A program made the position numbers and the translations under genes. From Butyricicoccus_A sp963620595 (lineage in GTDB: Bacteria; Bacillota; Clostridia; Oscillospirales; Butyricicoccaceae): a stretch of DNA of 33,665 bases. The notes under the pieces were generated by a model. The model did not search any database. It was given only the letters and a program-made list of their open reading frames with translations, and was not told the DNA's origin. Positions within the stretch are counted from its first letter, which is position 1. Every line of letters begins with the position of its first letter. Location: NCBI GenBank assembly GCA_963620595.1, contig CAVFAY010000027.1, positions 1-33,665 on the forward strand, given 5' to 3'. Shown piece after piece: positions 1-8,486 of this stretch.

Positions 1-1116
1 CTTCATGATAAACGGCTTAAACAGCTCAATTGCCATTTCCTTCGGCAGACCGCACTGATAAATCTTCAGATCCGGACCTACGACGATTACGGAACGACCA
101 GAGTAGTCAACACGCTTGCCGAGCAGGTTCTGACGGAAACGTCCCTGCTTGCCCTTCAGCATATCGGAGAGGGACTTGAGCGGGCGGTTGTTCGGGCCGG
201 TTACCGGACGGCCGCGGCGGCCGTTATCGATCAGCGCGTCAACAGCTTCCTGCAGCATACGCTTCTCGTTGCGAACAATGATGTCCGGTGCGCCCAGCTC
301 CAGCAGGCGCTTCAGACGGTTATTTCTGTTAATAACACGACGGTACAGATCGTTCAGATCGGAGGTCGCAAAACGACCGCCGTCCAGCTGTACCATCGGA
401 CGGATTTCCGGCGGGATGACCGGAACAACGTCCATAATCATCCACTCCGGACGGTTGCCGGACTGACGGAATGCCTCGACAACCTCCAGACGCTTGATAA
501 TGCGAACACGCTTCTGACCCGTTGCATTCTTCAGCTCAGCCTTCAGCTCTACGCTCAGCTGCTCCAGATCCAGCTCCTTCAGCAGCTTCTGGATCGCCTC
601 AGCACCCATAGCAGCTTCAAAGTCATCCTCGAACTTCTCGCGCATGTCGCGGTACTCACGCTCGGTCAGAATCTGCTTCTTAATCAGACCAGTACCTTCG
701 CCCGGATCGGTTACGATATAAGCGGCAAAGTACAGAACCTTCTCCAGAAGACGCGGGGACATATCCAGAATCAGGCCCATGCGGGACGGAATGCCCTTGA
801 AATACCAGATATGAGATACCGGCGCTGCCAGTTCGATGTGACCCATACGCTCACGGCGTACCTTGGACTTGGTAACTTCAACACCGCAGCGCTCACAGAT
901 CTTGCCCTTATAGCGAACCTTCTTATAGCGTCCGCAGTGGCACTCCCAGTCCTTCTGCGGTCCAAAGATACGCTCACAGAACAGACCGTCGCGCTCCGGC
1001 TTCAGTGTTCTATAGTTGATGGTTTCCGGCTTCTTGACCTCGCCGTAAGACCATTCGCGGATGAGCTCCGGCGAAGCAAGGCCGATTTTAATTGCATTAA
1101 ACGTATTGTATCCCAT
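1..1116 (-). CDS. rpoC: DNA-directed RNA polymerase subunit beta' (N-terminal part)
   Basis: This is the N-terminal 372 residues of the beta' subunit, the clamp and template-handling part of RNA polymerase; the gene continues beyond the window edge. Translating the minus strand from the ATG at 1116 gives a protein starting MGYNTFNAIKIGLASPELIR. The beta' zinc-binding site is visible as C59, C61, C74 and C77 (ECHCGRY...KICERCG). Further on come the conserved NNRLKRL segment and the GKQGRFRQNLLGKRVDYSGR segment (lid/rudder and switch-2 neighbourhood). The start lies 2 bases after the rpoB stop, and its GGAGGAG ribosome binding site is inside the end of rpoB, so the two subunits are cotranscribed and probably translationally coupled. 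Nothing in the visible part looks abnormal. Confidence 0.98.
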   Translation of the reverse strand, partial: MGYNTFNAIKIGLASPELIREWSYGEVKKPETINYRTLKPERDGLFCERIFGPQKDWECHCGRYKKVRYKGKICERCGVEVTKSKVRRERMGHIELAAPVSHIWYFKGIPSRMGLILDMSPRLLEKVLYFAAYIVTDPGEGTGLIKKQILTEREYRDMREKFEDDFEAAMGAEAIQKLLKELDLEQLSVELKAELKNATGQKRVRIIKRLEVVEAFRQSGNRPEWMIMDVVPVIPPEIRPMVQLDGGRFATSDLNDLYRRVINRNNRLKRLLELGAPDIIVRNEKRMLQEAVDALIDNGRRGRPVTGPNNRPLKSLSDMLKGKQGRFRQNLLGKRVDYSGRSVIVVGPDLKIYQCGLPKEMAIELFKPFIMK

Positions 1117-1118
1117 GC

Positions 1119-4100
1119 TTACTCCTCCGTATCGCTGTCAAAACCGTCATTGCTGCCGAACAGATCGTCTGCCTCTGCGTTGGTGTCGGTATAAGAAGCT
1201 GTGTCATCCTCCATCAGCGGATGATCACCGTCTTCTGCATCCGAAACACCATAACCGGCTGCTTCAAACTCTTCAGCGGTTGCATTCGAGCGGTTCTCGC
1301 GCTCAACCTGGCTGAAGTTGGTGGTTTCATCATCGTCGTCGGTCAGAATGATTTCCTCACCCTGCTCGTCCAGGACACGAATATCCAAGCACAGCGACTG
1401 CAGTTCCTTGATGAGTACCTTGAAGGACTCCGGAATGCCGGCTGCCGGAATGTTGTGACCCTTGACAATTGCCTCGTAGGTCTTGACACGACCGACAATA
1501 TCGTCGGACTTGACGGTCAGGATTTCCTGCAGCGTGTAAGCTGCGCCATATGCCTCGAGAGCCCAAACTTCCATCTCGCCGAAACGCTGGCCGCCGAACT
1601 GTGCCTTACCACCGAGCGGCTGCTGGGTTACCAGAGAGTACGGACCAGTAGAACGTGCATGAATCTTATCATCAACCAGATGATGCAGCTTCAGGTAATA
1701 CATGTAACCAACGGTTACTTCGTTGTCAAACTTCTCACCGGTACGTCCATCATACAGAACGGACTTACCGTTCGGGTTCTTGCCTGCTGCCCTGAGGGCA
1801 TCAGCAATATCCTGCTCGCTTGCGCCGTCAAATACCGGCGTTGCAATCTTCCAGCCCATGCTCATCGCAGCATAGCCCAGATGTACTTCCAGTACCTGTC
1901 CGATATTCATTCGAGACGGCACGCCCAACGGGTTCAGTACGATGTCCAGCGGAGTACCGTCTTCGAGGAACGGCATATCCTCCTGCGGCAGAATGCGGGA
2001 AACGACACCCTTGTTACCATGGCGGCCTGCCATCTTATCGCCAACGGAGATCTTTCTCTTCTGTGCGATATAAACGCGAACCGTCATATTTACGCCCGGA
2101 GACATGTCATCTCCACCCTCACGGGTGAATACCTTGACATCAACAACGATGCCAGCCTCACCGTGCGGTGCGCGCAGAGAAGTATCACGTACTTCACGTG
2201 CCTTTTCGCCAAAGATGGCGCGCAGCAGGCGCTCTTCTGCGGTCAGCTCGGTCTCGCCCTTCGGGGTAACCTTACCAACCAGAATATCACCGGAGTGAAC
2301 TTCCGCACCGATGCGGATAATGCCGCGCTCGTCCAGATCACGCAGTGCGTCATCGCCGACGTTCGGAATGTCACGGGTGATTTCTTCCGGTCCCAGCTTG
2401 GTATCGCGGGATTCGGATTCGTATTCTTCAATATGAATCGAGGTGTATACGTCATCACGAACCAGACGCTCGTTGAGCAGTACAGCATCCTCGTAGTTAT
2501 AACCTTCCCAAGTCATGAAGCCGATCAGCGCATTCTTGCCCAGAGCAACCTCGCCGTTGCAGGTAGCCGGACCGTCAGCCAGTACATCGCCCTTCTTGAC
2601 GCGCTCGCCCAGATTGACAATCGGACGCTGGTTGATACAGGTGGACTGGTTGGAACGCAGGAACTTGGTCAAACGATAGGTCTTTTCTCCCATCGTGTCG
2701 TAGTTTACGGTAACTTCACGCGCGGTAACGCGGGTAACGGTACCGTCACCCTCTGCTAGCGGAACAATACCGGAGTCTACGCAAGCCTTGTACTCCATAC
2801 CGGTACCAACAGCCGGAGATTCCGTCTTGAGCAGCGGCACAGCCTGACGCTGCATGTTCGCGCCCATCAGTGCACGGTTTGCGTCATCGTGATCCAGGAA
2901 CGGAATCATAGCGGTAGCAACCGATACCATCATGCGCGGGGATACATCCATCAGATCGACATCCTGGCGATCTACTTCAACGATTTCTTCGCGGCAGCGG
3001 CAGGTGATACGCGGATTTGCGAGGCAGCCATTTTCATCCAGCGGCTCGTATGCCTGGCATACGGTGTATTCATCCTCGACATCAGCGGTCATATACTGAA
3101 TCTTATCGGTAACACGGCCGGTTTCCTTATCAATGAAACGATACGGTGCTTCTACGAAGCCGAAATCGTTGATGCGTGCGTAGGTTGCGAGGTAAGAGAT
3201 CAGACCGATGTTCGGACCTTCTGGGGTCTCAATCGGGCACATACGGCCGTAGTGGCTGTAGTGTACGTCTCGAACTTCGAAGGATGCACGGTCACGGGAC
3301 AGACCGCCAGGACCCAATGCAGACATACGACGCTTGTGTGTCAGCTCAGACAGCGGGTTGTTCTGATCCATGAACTGGGACAGCGGGGAAGATCCGAAGA
3401 ACTCCTTGATTGCCGCAGTAACCGGACGAATGTTAACCAGGGACTGCGGAGTAACGATGTCCAGATCCTGAATGGTCATGCGCTCACGAATGACGCGCTC
3501 CATACGGGAGAAGCCGATGCGGAACTGGTTCTGCAGCAGCTCGCCGACGCAACGCAGACGACGGTTGCCCAGATGGTCGATGTCATCGGTATTGCCGATG
3601 TCGTGACCCAGACCCAACAGATAGCAGATGGATGCCAGCATGTCATCGACGATAATGTGCTTCGGAACCAGATCATCCTTTGCAGCCTTGATGTCGTCGA
3701 TCAGCTCTTCCTCGCTCTTGCCCTCGGTCTTTGCGTTTTCCAGCAGATCCTTCAGGACAACGAAACGAACCTTTTCCTTGATGCCGCACTTTTCCTGCGG
3801 GTCAAAGGAAACAAAGTCCTTCATGTCAACCATGCCATTGCCGAACACCTTGACCTTGGTGCCATCGTTTGCTTCGATGATGGTGCCATGTACGCCGCGG
3901 CGTGCAATCTCATTTGCCAGCTCGCGGGTGCAGATAGTGCCTTCTTCTGCGATTACTTCACCGGTCATCGGATCGGTAACGGTCTCGCACAGCTTATGAC
4001 CAGCCAGACGGCGGGCAATGTTCAGCTTCTTGTTATACTTGTAACGACCTACCGCGGAAATATCATAGCGGCGGGTATCAAAGAACAGCGCATTGAGCAG

Positions 4101-4886
4101 GCTGCGGGAAGAATCCACCGTTGGCGGCTCGCCCGGACGCAGCTTCTTGTAGATCTCAATCAGCGCTTCCTCAACGGTCTTGGACGGATCCTTGTCGAGG
4201 GTAGCGAGAATGCGCTCGTCCTCACCGAACATCTCAATGATCTCTGCATCGGTCTCTACGCCGATAGCACGGATGAAAGAGGTAATCGGGATTTTTCTAT
4301 TCTTATCAATGCGGACGTAGAATACATCATTGCTGTCGGTCTCGTACTCCAGCCAAGCACCGCGGTACGGGATAACCGTTGCGGACAGCAGCGGCTTGTC
4401 GGTCTTGTCCAGCGTCATGCCGTAGTATACGCCCGGGGAACGGACGATCTGGGATACGATAACGCGCTCTGCGCCGTTGATAATGAAGGTGCCGGAATCT
4501 GTCATCTTCGGGAAGTCGCCCATGAACAGTTCCTGCTCCTTGATTTCACCCGTCTCGCGGTAACGCAGACGCATACGGACGCGCAGCGGGCAGGCATACG
4601 TTGCATCGCGTGCCTTGCACTCCTCTACGCTGTATTTCGGTTCGTCATCGAGCTTATAGTCGATGAACGACAGTTCCAGATTGCCTGTATAATCGGTGAT
4701 GCAGGCGACGTCATCAAAGACCTCGCGCAGACCATCGGTCAGGAACCATTCGTAGGATTTTTTCTGAACCTCGATCAGGTTCGGCATTTCCAGAACTTCC
4801 GGAATTCTGGCAAAGCTCTTTCTGGTGGTGCGTCCATATTGCACATCATGAACGTGTACGCCATTGATCGTTGCTTCATTTGCCAT
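1119..4886 (-). CDS. rpoB: DNA-directed RNA polymerase subunit beta
   Basis: The 1255-residue protein is the beta subunit of RNA polymerase, full length for a Firmicute. The rifampicin pocket lies near residues 490-520 and reads GSSPLSQFMDQNNPLSELTH then KRRMSALGPGGL. The residues equivalent to E. coli Q513, D516, H526 and S531 are all the sensitive type, so rifampicin susceptibility is predicted. The nucleotide-contacting GDKMAGRHGNKGVVSRILPQ segment and the C-terminal GGKAQFGGQRFGEMEVWALE segment are intact. The last ~70 residues are an acidic tail rich in D, E and S, longer than in E. coli; such tails are common in Gram-positives. The gene starts its own operon: a strong promoter lies ~145 bases upstream and no ribosomal protein gene (rplJ/rplL) precedes it. 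rpoC follows 2 bases after the stop. Confidence 0.99.
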   Translation of the reverse strand: MANEATINGVHVHDVQYGRTTRKSFARIPEVLEMPNLIEVQKKSYEWFLTDGLREVFDDVACITDYTGNLELSFIDYKLDDEPKYSVEECKARDATYACPLRVRMRLRYRETGEIKEQELFMGDFPKMTDSGTFIINGAERVIVSQIVRSPGVYYGMTLDKTDKPLLSATVIPYRGAWLEYETDSNDVFYVRIDKNRKIPITSFIRAIGVETDAEIIEMFGEDERILATLDKDPSKTVEEALIEIYKKLRPGEPPTVDSSRSLLNALFFDTRRYDISAVGRYKYNKKLNIARRLAGHKLCETVTDPMTGEVIAEEGTICTRELANEIARRGVHGTIIEANDGTKVKVFGNGMVDMKDFVSFDPQEKCGIKEKVRFVVLKDLLENAKTEGKSEEELIDDIKAAKDDLVPKHIIVDDMLASICYLLGLGHDIGNTDDIDHLGNRRLRCVGELLQNQFRIGFSRMERVIRERMTIQDLDIVTPQSLVNIRPVTAAIKEFFGSSPLSQFMDQNNPLSELTHKRRMSALGPGGLSRDRASFEVRDVHYSHYGRMCPIETPEGPNIGLISYLATYARINDFGFVEAPYRFIDKETGRVTDKIQYMTADVEDEYTVCQAYEPLDENGCLANPRITCRCREEIVEVDRQDVDLMDVSPRMMVSVATAMIPFLDHDDANRALMGANMQRQAVPLLKTESPAVGTGMEYKACVDSGIVPLAEGDGTVTRVTAREVTVNYDTMGEKTYRLTKFLRSNQSTCINQRPIVNLGERVKKGDVLADGPATCNGEVALGKNALIGFMTWEGYNYEDAVLLNERLVRDDVYTSIHIEEYESESRDTKLGPEEITRDIPNVGDDALRDLDERGIIRIGAEVHSGDILVGKVTPKGETELTAEERLLRAIFGEKAREVRDTSLRAPHGEAGIVVDVKVFTREGGDDMSPGVNMTVRVYIAQKRKISVGDKMAGRHGNKGVVSRILPQEDMPFLEDGTPLDIVLNPLGVPSRMNIGQVLEVHLGYAAMSMGWKIATPVFDGASEQDIADALRAAGKNPNGKSVLYDGRTGEKFDNEVTVGYMYYLKLHHLVDDKIHARSTGPYSLVTQQPLGGKAQFGGQRFGEMEVWALEAYGAAYTLQEILTVKSDDIVGRVKTYEAIVKGHNIPAAGIPESFKVLIKELQSLCLDIRVLDEQGEEIILTDDDDETTNFSQVERENRSNATAEEFEAAGYGVSDAEDGDHPLMEDDTASYTDTNAEADDLFGSNDGFDSDTEE

Positions 4887-5030
4887 ATTGTACCCATCAC
4901 TCCGTTTCTCAAGTATTCGATACGCCCGGCTGCGTAGTGATTATTGTTTCTTCATTTCTTGCATCTTCGGTGAAAAAATGCTAGAATGTCTATAGTGAAT
5001 GCTTCCACCGTTCTATGTGGAAACTAATTT
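4887..5030 (-). other. rpoB 5' leader with a hairpin
   Basis: The untranslated leader between the promoter and rpoB contains an inverted repeat right at its 5' end (TTCCAC 5003-5008 pairing with GTGGAA 5017-5022, 8-nt loop). I see no U-run after it, so it is not an obvious terminator; a role in transcript stability or regulation is only possible. No open reading frame with a good ribosome binding site was seen. With 5031-5257 this is a 371-base stretch without a gene; the rest of it holds the promoter and the terminator of the phosphatase gene. Confidence 0.5.
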
Positions 5031-5059
5031 ATAATATCATAAAACACCCATTTTGTCAA
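5031..5059 (-). promoter_or_regulatory. Sigma-A promoter of rpoBC
   Basis: On the minus strand a perfect -35 TTGACA (5054-5059) is followed by a 17-bp spacer and a -10 TATTAT (5031-5036). Transcription would start near 5024 and leave a ~138-nt leader before rpoB. Confidence 0.85.
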
Positions 5060-5155
5060 GATTCGGATGGGTGTGGCATCCCGTCGCTTCCGCCAGTTTT
5101 CGGCGAAATGCGGCGTTTTCTTTTATCCACATTGTCAGATGTGTACCAAAATCAG

Positions 5156-5200
5156 AAAAAAATTTTGCCCCGCCTTTGCTTCGCGCAGAGAGCGGGGCGT
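5156..5200 (-). terminator. Rho-independent terminator (phosphatase gene; works on both strands)
   Basis: GCCCCGC (5167-5173) pairs with GCGGGGC (5192-5198). On the minus strand the stem is followed by AAAATTTTTTT. On the plus strand it is followed by GTTTTTGTTTG. It lies ~60 bases after the stop of the minus-strand gene at 5258. Confidence 0.85.
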
Positions 5201-5257
5201 TTTTGTTTGTGACAGGGCCTTGCAGAATTTTATACCCAAAAGAAAGCGATTTGGTCA

Positions 5258-5929
5258 TCAGACATCTGAGCTTGCTGTTTTTGTCTCTGCTTCCTTCCAA
5301 AACGGGGAGTGAAATTGCAGTTCTTCCGGCACATGACTCTGGTCATTCCAAAATACAATTTGATACCCGCCATCGGCATCAAATTGTACGCAGCTGACCG
5401 ATGCGTTTGCCAAAATCCGCGGCGGAAGCTGCTCAAATGGAATGCCCAAGCTGCCAATGCTGCACAGCAACGCAAAGCCATGTGATACAATCGCAATAGT
5501 TTTTCCCTGTTCTCTGGACACAATGGTTTGAATCGCACCCAGCACGCGATCATGTACCTGCGCCGCGCTCTCGCCGTTTGGCGGATTAAATTGTGCCGGC
5601 TGCTCCCGAAAGGTGCGCATGACCTCGGGATACTCTCGGATATTTTCCTCATTTGTTCTGCCTTCCAGCACGCCGCCGTTTATTTCGCGCAGTCCGTCAC
5701 AACAGATCGGCTCCAGCGACAGCTGCGCGCACATGCTCTGCGCCGTCTGATAGGCGCGCCGAAGTGGGCTGGTGTACACGGCATCCAGCGGGATGTGGGC
5801 AAATCGTTCACCCAAGCATGCCGCCTGTTTGCGTCCCTTTTCTCCCAGCGGGATGTCTGACCGTCCCTGAAATCGCCCAGCGATATTATTCTCCGTCGTG
5901 CCATGTCGAATAAAATACACGGTCGTCAT
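5258..5929 (-). CDS. Histidine phosphatase family protein (phosphoglycerate mutase-like)
   Basis: This 223-residue protein is a cytoplasmic branch-1 histidine phosphatase. The catalytic RHG motif with the phospho-accepting His is at residues 8-10 (YFIRHGTTENN). R57 in TSPLRRA, E82 in LREINGG and the second His H150 in IVSHG complete the active site. Such proteins are annotated GpmB, CobC or PhoE-like; the natural substrate cannot be read from sequence. The start was placed at the ATG at 5929 because AAGGAGG sits 8 bases upstream; an in-frame ATG at 5950 lacks a site. The gene follows rmlA by ~60 bases without a separate promoter that I could see, so it is probably cotranscribed. A perfect 14-bp hairpin ends immediately before its ribosome binding site, and a terminator follows. 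Confidence 0.9.
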   Translation of the reverse strand: MTTVYFIRHGTTENNIAGRFQGRSDIPLGEKGRKQAACLGERFAHIPLDAVYTSPLRRAYQTAQSMCAQLSLEPICCDGLREINGGVLEGRTNEENIREYPEVMRTFREQPAQFNPPNGESAAQVHDRVLGAIQTIVSREQGKTIAIVSHGFALLCSIGSLGIPFEQLPPRILANASVSCVQFDADGGYQIVFWNDQSHVPEELQFHSPFWKEAETKTASSDV

Positions 5930-5944
5930 ACTATCTTCCTCCTT

Positions 5945-5976
5945 GCACAAAGGCGGCCTTGCGGCCGCCTTTGTGC
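5945..5976 (-). promoter_or_regulatory. Perfect 14-bp-stem hairpin next to the phosphatase ribosome binding site
   Basis: GCACAAAGGCGGCC (5945-5958), loop of 4, GGCCGCCTTTGTGC (5963-5976). On the minus-strand mRNA the 3' arm runs directly into AAGGAGG, the ribosome binding site of the phosphatase. No U-tract follows on the minus strand, so it is not a standard terminator there. It may attenuate, insulate or modulate translation of the second gene of the rmlA operon. Confidence 0.65.
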
Positions 5977-5993
5977 AGTTATTTGTGCAGTTA
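5970..5993 (-). repeat. 12-bp tandem duplication spanning the rmlA stop codon
   Basis: TTTGTGCAGTTA occurs twice head to tail (5970-5981 and 5982-5993). On the minus strand each copy starts with TAA, so rmlA has its stop codon and a second in-frame TAA 12 bases later. Confidence 0.9.
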
Positions 5994-6872
5994 CTTTTGT
6001 TTTTTCTTTACTGGCATACACTGCAAATACTGTCCATACAGTGTCTTGCTCAGTTCATCACCAAGCATATGTACCTGATCAACGGAAATCAAGCCCTGCT
6101 CGCAGGCAATTTCCTCCGGGCATGCAACATACCGTCCGGTGCGTGCCTGCACCTCGCGGATGCGGTTGCCAGCCTCCAGCAAATTCTCAGCGGTGCCGGC
6201 ATCCAGCCAGACAAAATCGCTGTCCAGCGGCGCAACCTTCAGCTTGCCGCGGCGCAGATATTCCAAATTAACGTCCGTGATTTCCAATTCTCCGCGTGCC
6301 GATGGCTTGAGATTGCGGGCAATTTCCAATACCTCGCTGTCATAAAAATACAAACCTGGAATGATGTAATTGGACTTCGGAAAACGCGGCTTCTCCTCGA
6401 TGCTCAGCGCATTGCCCTTTTCATCAAATTCAACGACACCAAACGGGCGCGGATCCTCTACATAATAGCCGAATACCAGCGCGCCCTCCTGCAGTTCTCT
6501 GCCCTTCTTGAGGAATAAATAATCGCGGCTCTCATCGTAAAAGATGTTGTCACCCAGCACCAGACAAACCGAATCGCCCTGGATAAACTCCTCTGCAACG
6601 AGAAATGCATCCGCAATACCGCGCGGCACCTTCTGTACTGCATACGAAATATGTGCGCCCCATGCGCTGCCGTCTCCGAGCAGCTTGGTAAAGGTCTCTT
6701 CTTCCCCCTCCGGAATAATGACCATAATATCCGTGATACCTGCCTGCAGCAAAACGCTGAGCGGATAATAAATCAGCGGCTTGTCATATACCGGCAGCAG
6801 CGGCTTACAAATCATGCGGGTCATCGGATACAACCGTGTGCCCTTTCCAGCTGCCAGAATCAATCCTTTCAT
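5991..6872 (-). CDS. rmlA: Glucose-1-phosphate thymidylyltransferase
   Basis: This 293-residue enzyme makes dTDP-glucose from dTTP and glucose 1-phosphate, the first step toward dTDP-rhamnose and other dTDP-sugars used in surface polysaccharides. The nucleotide-binding loop LAAGKGTRLYPMT (residues 6-18), KPLLPVYDKPLIYYPLSVLL, the metal-binding D108 in LVLGDNIFY, RPFGVVEFD, IEEKP and WLDAGT are typical of the RmlA/RfbA family, and length is normal. GAAGGAG lies 8 bases before the ATG at 6872. The other dTDP-rhamnose genes (rmlB, C, D) are not in the window. The downstream phosphatase is likely in the same operon; a near-consensus promoter lies ~90 bases upstream. Confidence 0.95.
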   Translation of the reverse strand: MKGLILAAGKGTRLYPMTRMICKPLLPVYDKPLIYYPLSVLLQAGITDIMVIIPEGEEETFTKLLGDGSAWGAHISYAVQKVPRGIADAFLVAEEFIQGDSVCLVLGDNIFYDESRDYLFLKKGRELQEGALVFGYYVEDPRPFGVVEFDEKGNALSIEEKPRFPKSNYIIPGLYFYDSEVLEIARNLKPSARGELEITDVNLEYLRRGKLKVAPLDSDFVWLDAGTAENLLEAGNRIREVQARTGRYVACPEEIACEQGLISVDQVHMLGDELSKTLYGQYLQCMPVKKKQK

Positions 6873-6959
6873 ACACTAACTCCTTCTAACGCCTATTTTC
6901 CAAATGATTTCCTCTACGATACGCATTTTTCTATGTATATGCGTAAATATCTTCATTTT

Positions 6960-6988
6960 ATTATGGCACTCGTTGTATCACTTGTCAA
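6960..6988 (-). promoter_or_regulatory. Sigma-A promoter of rmlA
   Basis: Minus strand: -35 TTGACA (6983-6988), 17-bp spacer, -10 CATAAT (6960-6965). It lies ~90 bases upstream of the rmlA start and just after the AEC permease gene. Confidence 0.8.
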
Positions 6989-7018
6989 GAAGACACAGAG
7001 CTTTTTGCACAATATACG

Positions 7019-7963
7019 TTACATCAATCCCATGCTGCGCAGTAGGAAAATCCAGCCTGTCAACGTGATGGATGAAAGCAGAGTTGTCAGCACAATGATA
7101 CTTGTAGAAAGCTCTCCGTCATTTCCCATATTCGTTGCCATGACATAACAGGAAACCGTCGTCGGAGAACCCAGCATAATCAGCACGGCAACAAGCTCCG
7201 CATCGTGAAAGCCCAGTGCGATGGCGAGCGGCAGAAAGACTGCCGGTAAAATCACCAGCTTAATCGTCGTTGCCCACAGCGTCGGTTTAATTTTTGCCAG
7301 TGCCTTGGTGCCCTCAAAGCCCGCACCAACAACGAGCAATGCAAGCGGTGTTGCTGTTGCTCCGACGCTTTCAATCATCTTGAGCGGAATCGTTGGAATG
7401 TCAATGCGCAGCAGAGAAAACGGCAGACCGAGCACGATACCGATAATGATCGGATTTTTCAGCACATTAATGCATGCCTTGCGAATTGCCTCTGCGCCAT
7501 GCTGTCCGCCATCGGCAGAGAAGGTCAAAATGATAACCGAATAAATATTAAACAGCGGCACAGCGGATACAATCATCAGCGGTGCCAAACCCGCATTGCC
7601 ATACATATTCTCGACAAATGCAATTCCCAAAATCGCCGCACTGCTCCGCACGGAAGCCTGTGCAAAGGCTCCGACCAAGCTCTTATCTTTGAGAATATGC
7701 GCCGCTAAAAACCAAACACCCAAAAAGACAAGCGTTGTCACACCAGCGCAATACAGGACAAACGACAGCTTAAAATCCGTATACAAATTGGTCTGGGCAA
7801 TATCTCGAAACAGCAGCACCGGCAGCGCAACCAAAAAGACATATTTGTTGCCCACACGGCAAAATTCATCGGTAAACAGCCCAATCTGTTTAAGAATATA
7901 GCCGAGCACAATGACTAAGAACACCGGCATCGTGGCATTCAAGCTAAAAATAAAACTATCCAT
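7019..7963 (-). CDS. AEC family (auxin efflux carrier-like) transporter
   Basis: The 314-residue, very hydrophobic protein has about ten membrane segments in two halves (about residues 8-155 and 170-312), the usual size and layout of AEC/membrane transport family permeases. Family hallmarks include LGYILKQIGLF near the N-terminus, the loop VLKNPIIIGIVLGLP at the start of the second half, PLALLVVGAGFEG, and LGSPTTVSCYVMATNMGND near the end. Characterised bacterial members move dicarboxylates such as malate or malonate; the substrate here is unknown. The start codon overlaps the last 8 bases of the small upstream membrane-protein gene, so translation is probably coupled. I did not find a clear terminator before the rmlA promoter. 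Confidence 0.9.
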   Translation of the reverse strand: MDSFIFSLNATMPVFLVIVLGYILKQIGLFTDEFCRVGNKYVFLVALPVLLFRDIAQTNLYTDFKLSFVLYCAGVTTLVFLGVWFLAAHILKDKSLVGAFAQASVRSSAAILGIAFVENMYGNAGLAPLMIVSAVPLFNIYSVIILTFSADGGQHGAEAIRKACINVLKNPIIIGIVLGLPFSLLRIDIPTIPLKMIESVGATATPLALLVVGAGFEGTKALAKIKPTLWATTIKLVILPAVFLPLAIALGFHDAELVAVLIMLGSPTTVSCYVMATNMGNDGELSTSIIVLTTLLSSITLTGWIFLLRSMGLM

Positions 7964-8144
7964 GATATTCTTCCCACTTCTTCTTTAATACGACAAGCAG
8001 ACCTGCCATCGGCAAATATCGAAATACAGCCGCCTTTAGCAGATGCTTTCCATCGCGAAACACATTTCGCACTGCAATTAAACCAAATAGCCCCAAAATC
8101 GCAGCTCCCAACGCCCTATATTCATGTTCCTTCCAGTCTTTCAT
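7956..8144 (-). CDS. Small membrane protein, unknown function
   Basis: A 62-residue protein with one clear hydrophobic stretch (about residues 12-25, ALGAAILGLFGLIAV) and a second, weaker one (about 44-54), between basic segments. No family is recognised. The ATG at 8144 is preferred because GGAGG lies 9 bases upstream; the ATG at 8150 would leave only 3 bases of spacing. It overlaps the start of the AEC permease gene by 8 bases and has its own promoter upstream, so it may be an accessory or translational leader of the permease. Confidence 0.65.
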   Translation of the reverse strand: MKDWKEHEYRALGAAILGLFGLIAVRNVFRDGKHLLKAAVFRYLPMAGLLVVLKKKWEEYHG

Positions 8145-8184
8145 TGTCATACACCTCCGAAACCAACAATTTTTGTTCCCGTCC

Positions 8185-8214
8185 AGTATAGCATATTTCC
8201 GCCAGCCCGTACAA
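8185..8214 (-). promoter_or_regulatory. Promoter of the small membrane protein / AEC operon
   Basis: Minus strand: -35 TTGTAC (8209-8214), 18-bp spacer, -10 TATACT (8185-8190), ~40 bases upstream of the first start codon. Confidence 0.6.
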
Positions 8215-8311
8215 CTCTGCTTGATACGCATCATATTTTCAACAGATTTTCAGCAAGTGCCCAAAAAAATTATTGCATCCACTTGCATCAGCTATTTGCA
8301 CAAAAAAGTTG

Positions 8312-8341
8312 TTGTTATTTTGGCTGTTTTACCACTATAAA
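8312..8341 (+). promoter_or_regulatory. Putative plus-strand promoter of an orphan transcript
   Basis: -35 TTGTTA (8312-8317), 18-bp spacer, -10 TATAAA (8336-8341). Transcription would start near 8348 and run into the hairpins and terminator at 8447-8485. No ordinary gene lies downstream on this strand. Confidence 0.45.
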
Positions 8342-8347
8342 TCAAAT

Positions 8348-8486
8348 GCAAGTTGTGATATATTTACAACTGTACTTTTAGCAGGAGTACTGCATGACCC
8401 GCCTTATACAGAAGGCGGGAGTGAAATGCCATACAGAGAAGAGAGAGAAACGAGACGGTTGGGTGAACCGTCTCGTTTCGTTTTTA
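8348..8486 (+). ncRNA. Candidate structured small RNA with its own terminator
   Basis: The ~140-nt segment has successive inverted repeats: AGTTGT/ACAACT (8351-8356 with 8366-8371), GTACT/AGTAC (8372-8376 with 8386-8390) and CCCGCCTT/AAGGCGGG (8399-8406 with 8412-8419). The last may be extended by GCAT (8392-8395) pairing with ATGC (8425-8428). It ends with a classic terminator. I could not match it to a known RNA family. An alternative is that it encodes the 54-residue ORF at 8394. This stretch (8145-8559) is otherwise without a recognised gene. Confidence 0.4.

Noticed and set aside
1221..2759. Plus-strand open frame of 512 codons across rpoB
   Set aside because: Antisense shadow of rpoB; no domains and no ribosome binding site.
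2889..4937. Long plus-strand open frame (682 codons) across rpoB
   Set aside because: It is antisense to the strongly conserved rpoB and has no recognisable protein features; a shadow of codon bias.
5053..5397. Plus-strand open frames between rpoB and the phosphatase gene
   Set aside because: They overlap the rpoB promoter and a terminator and run antisense into the phosphatase gene.
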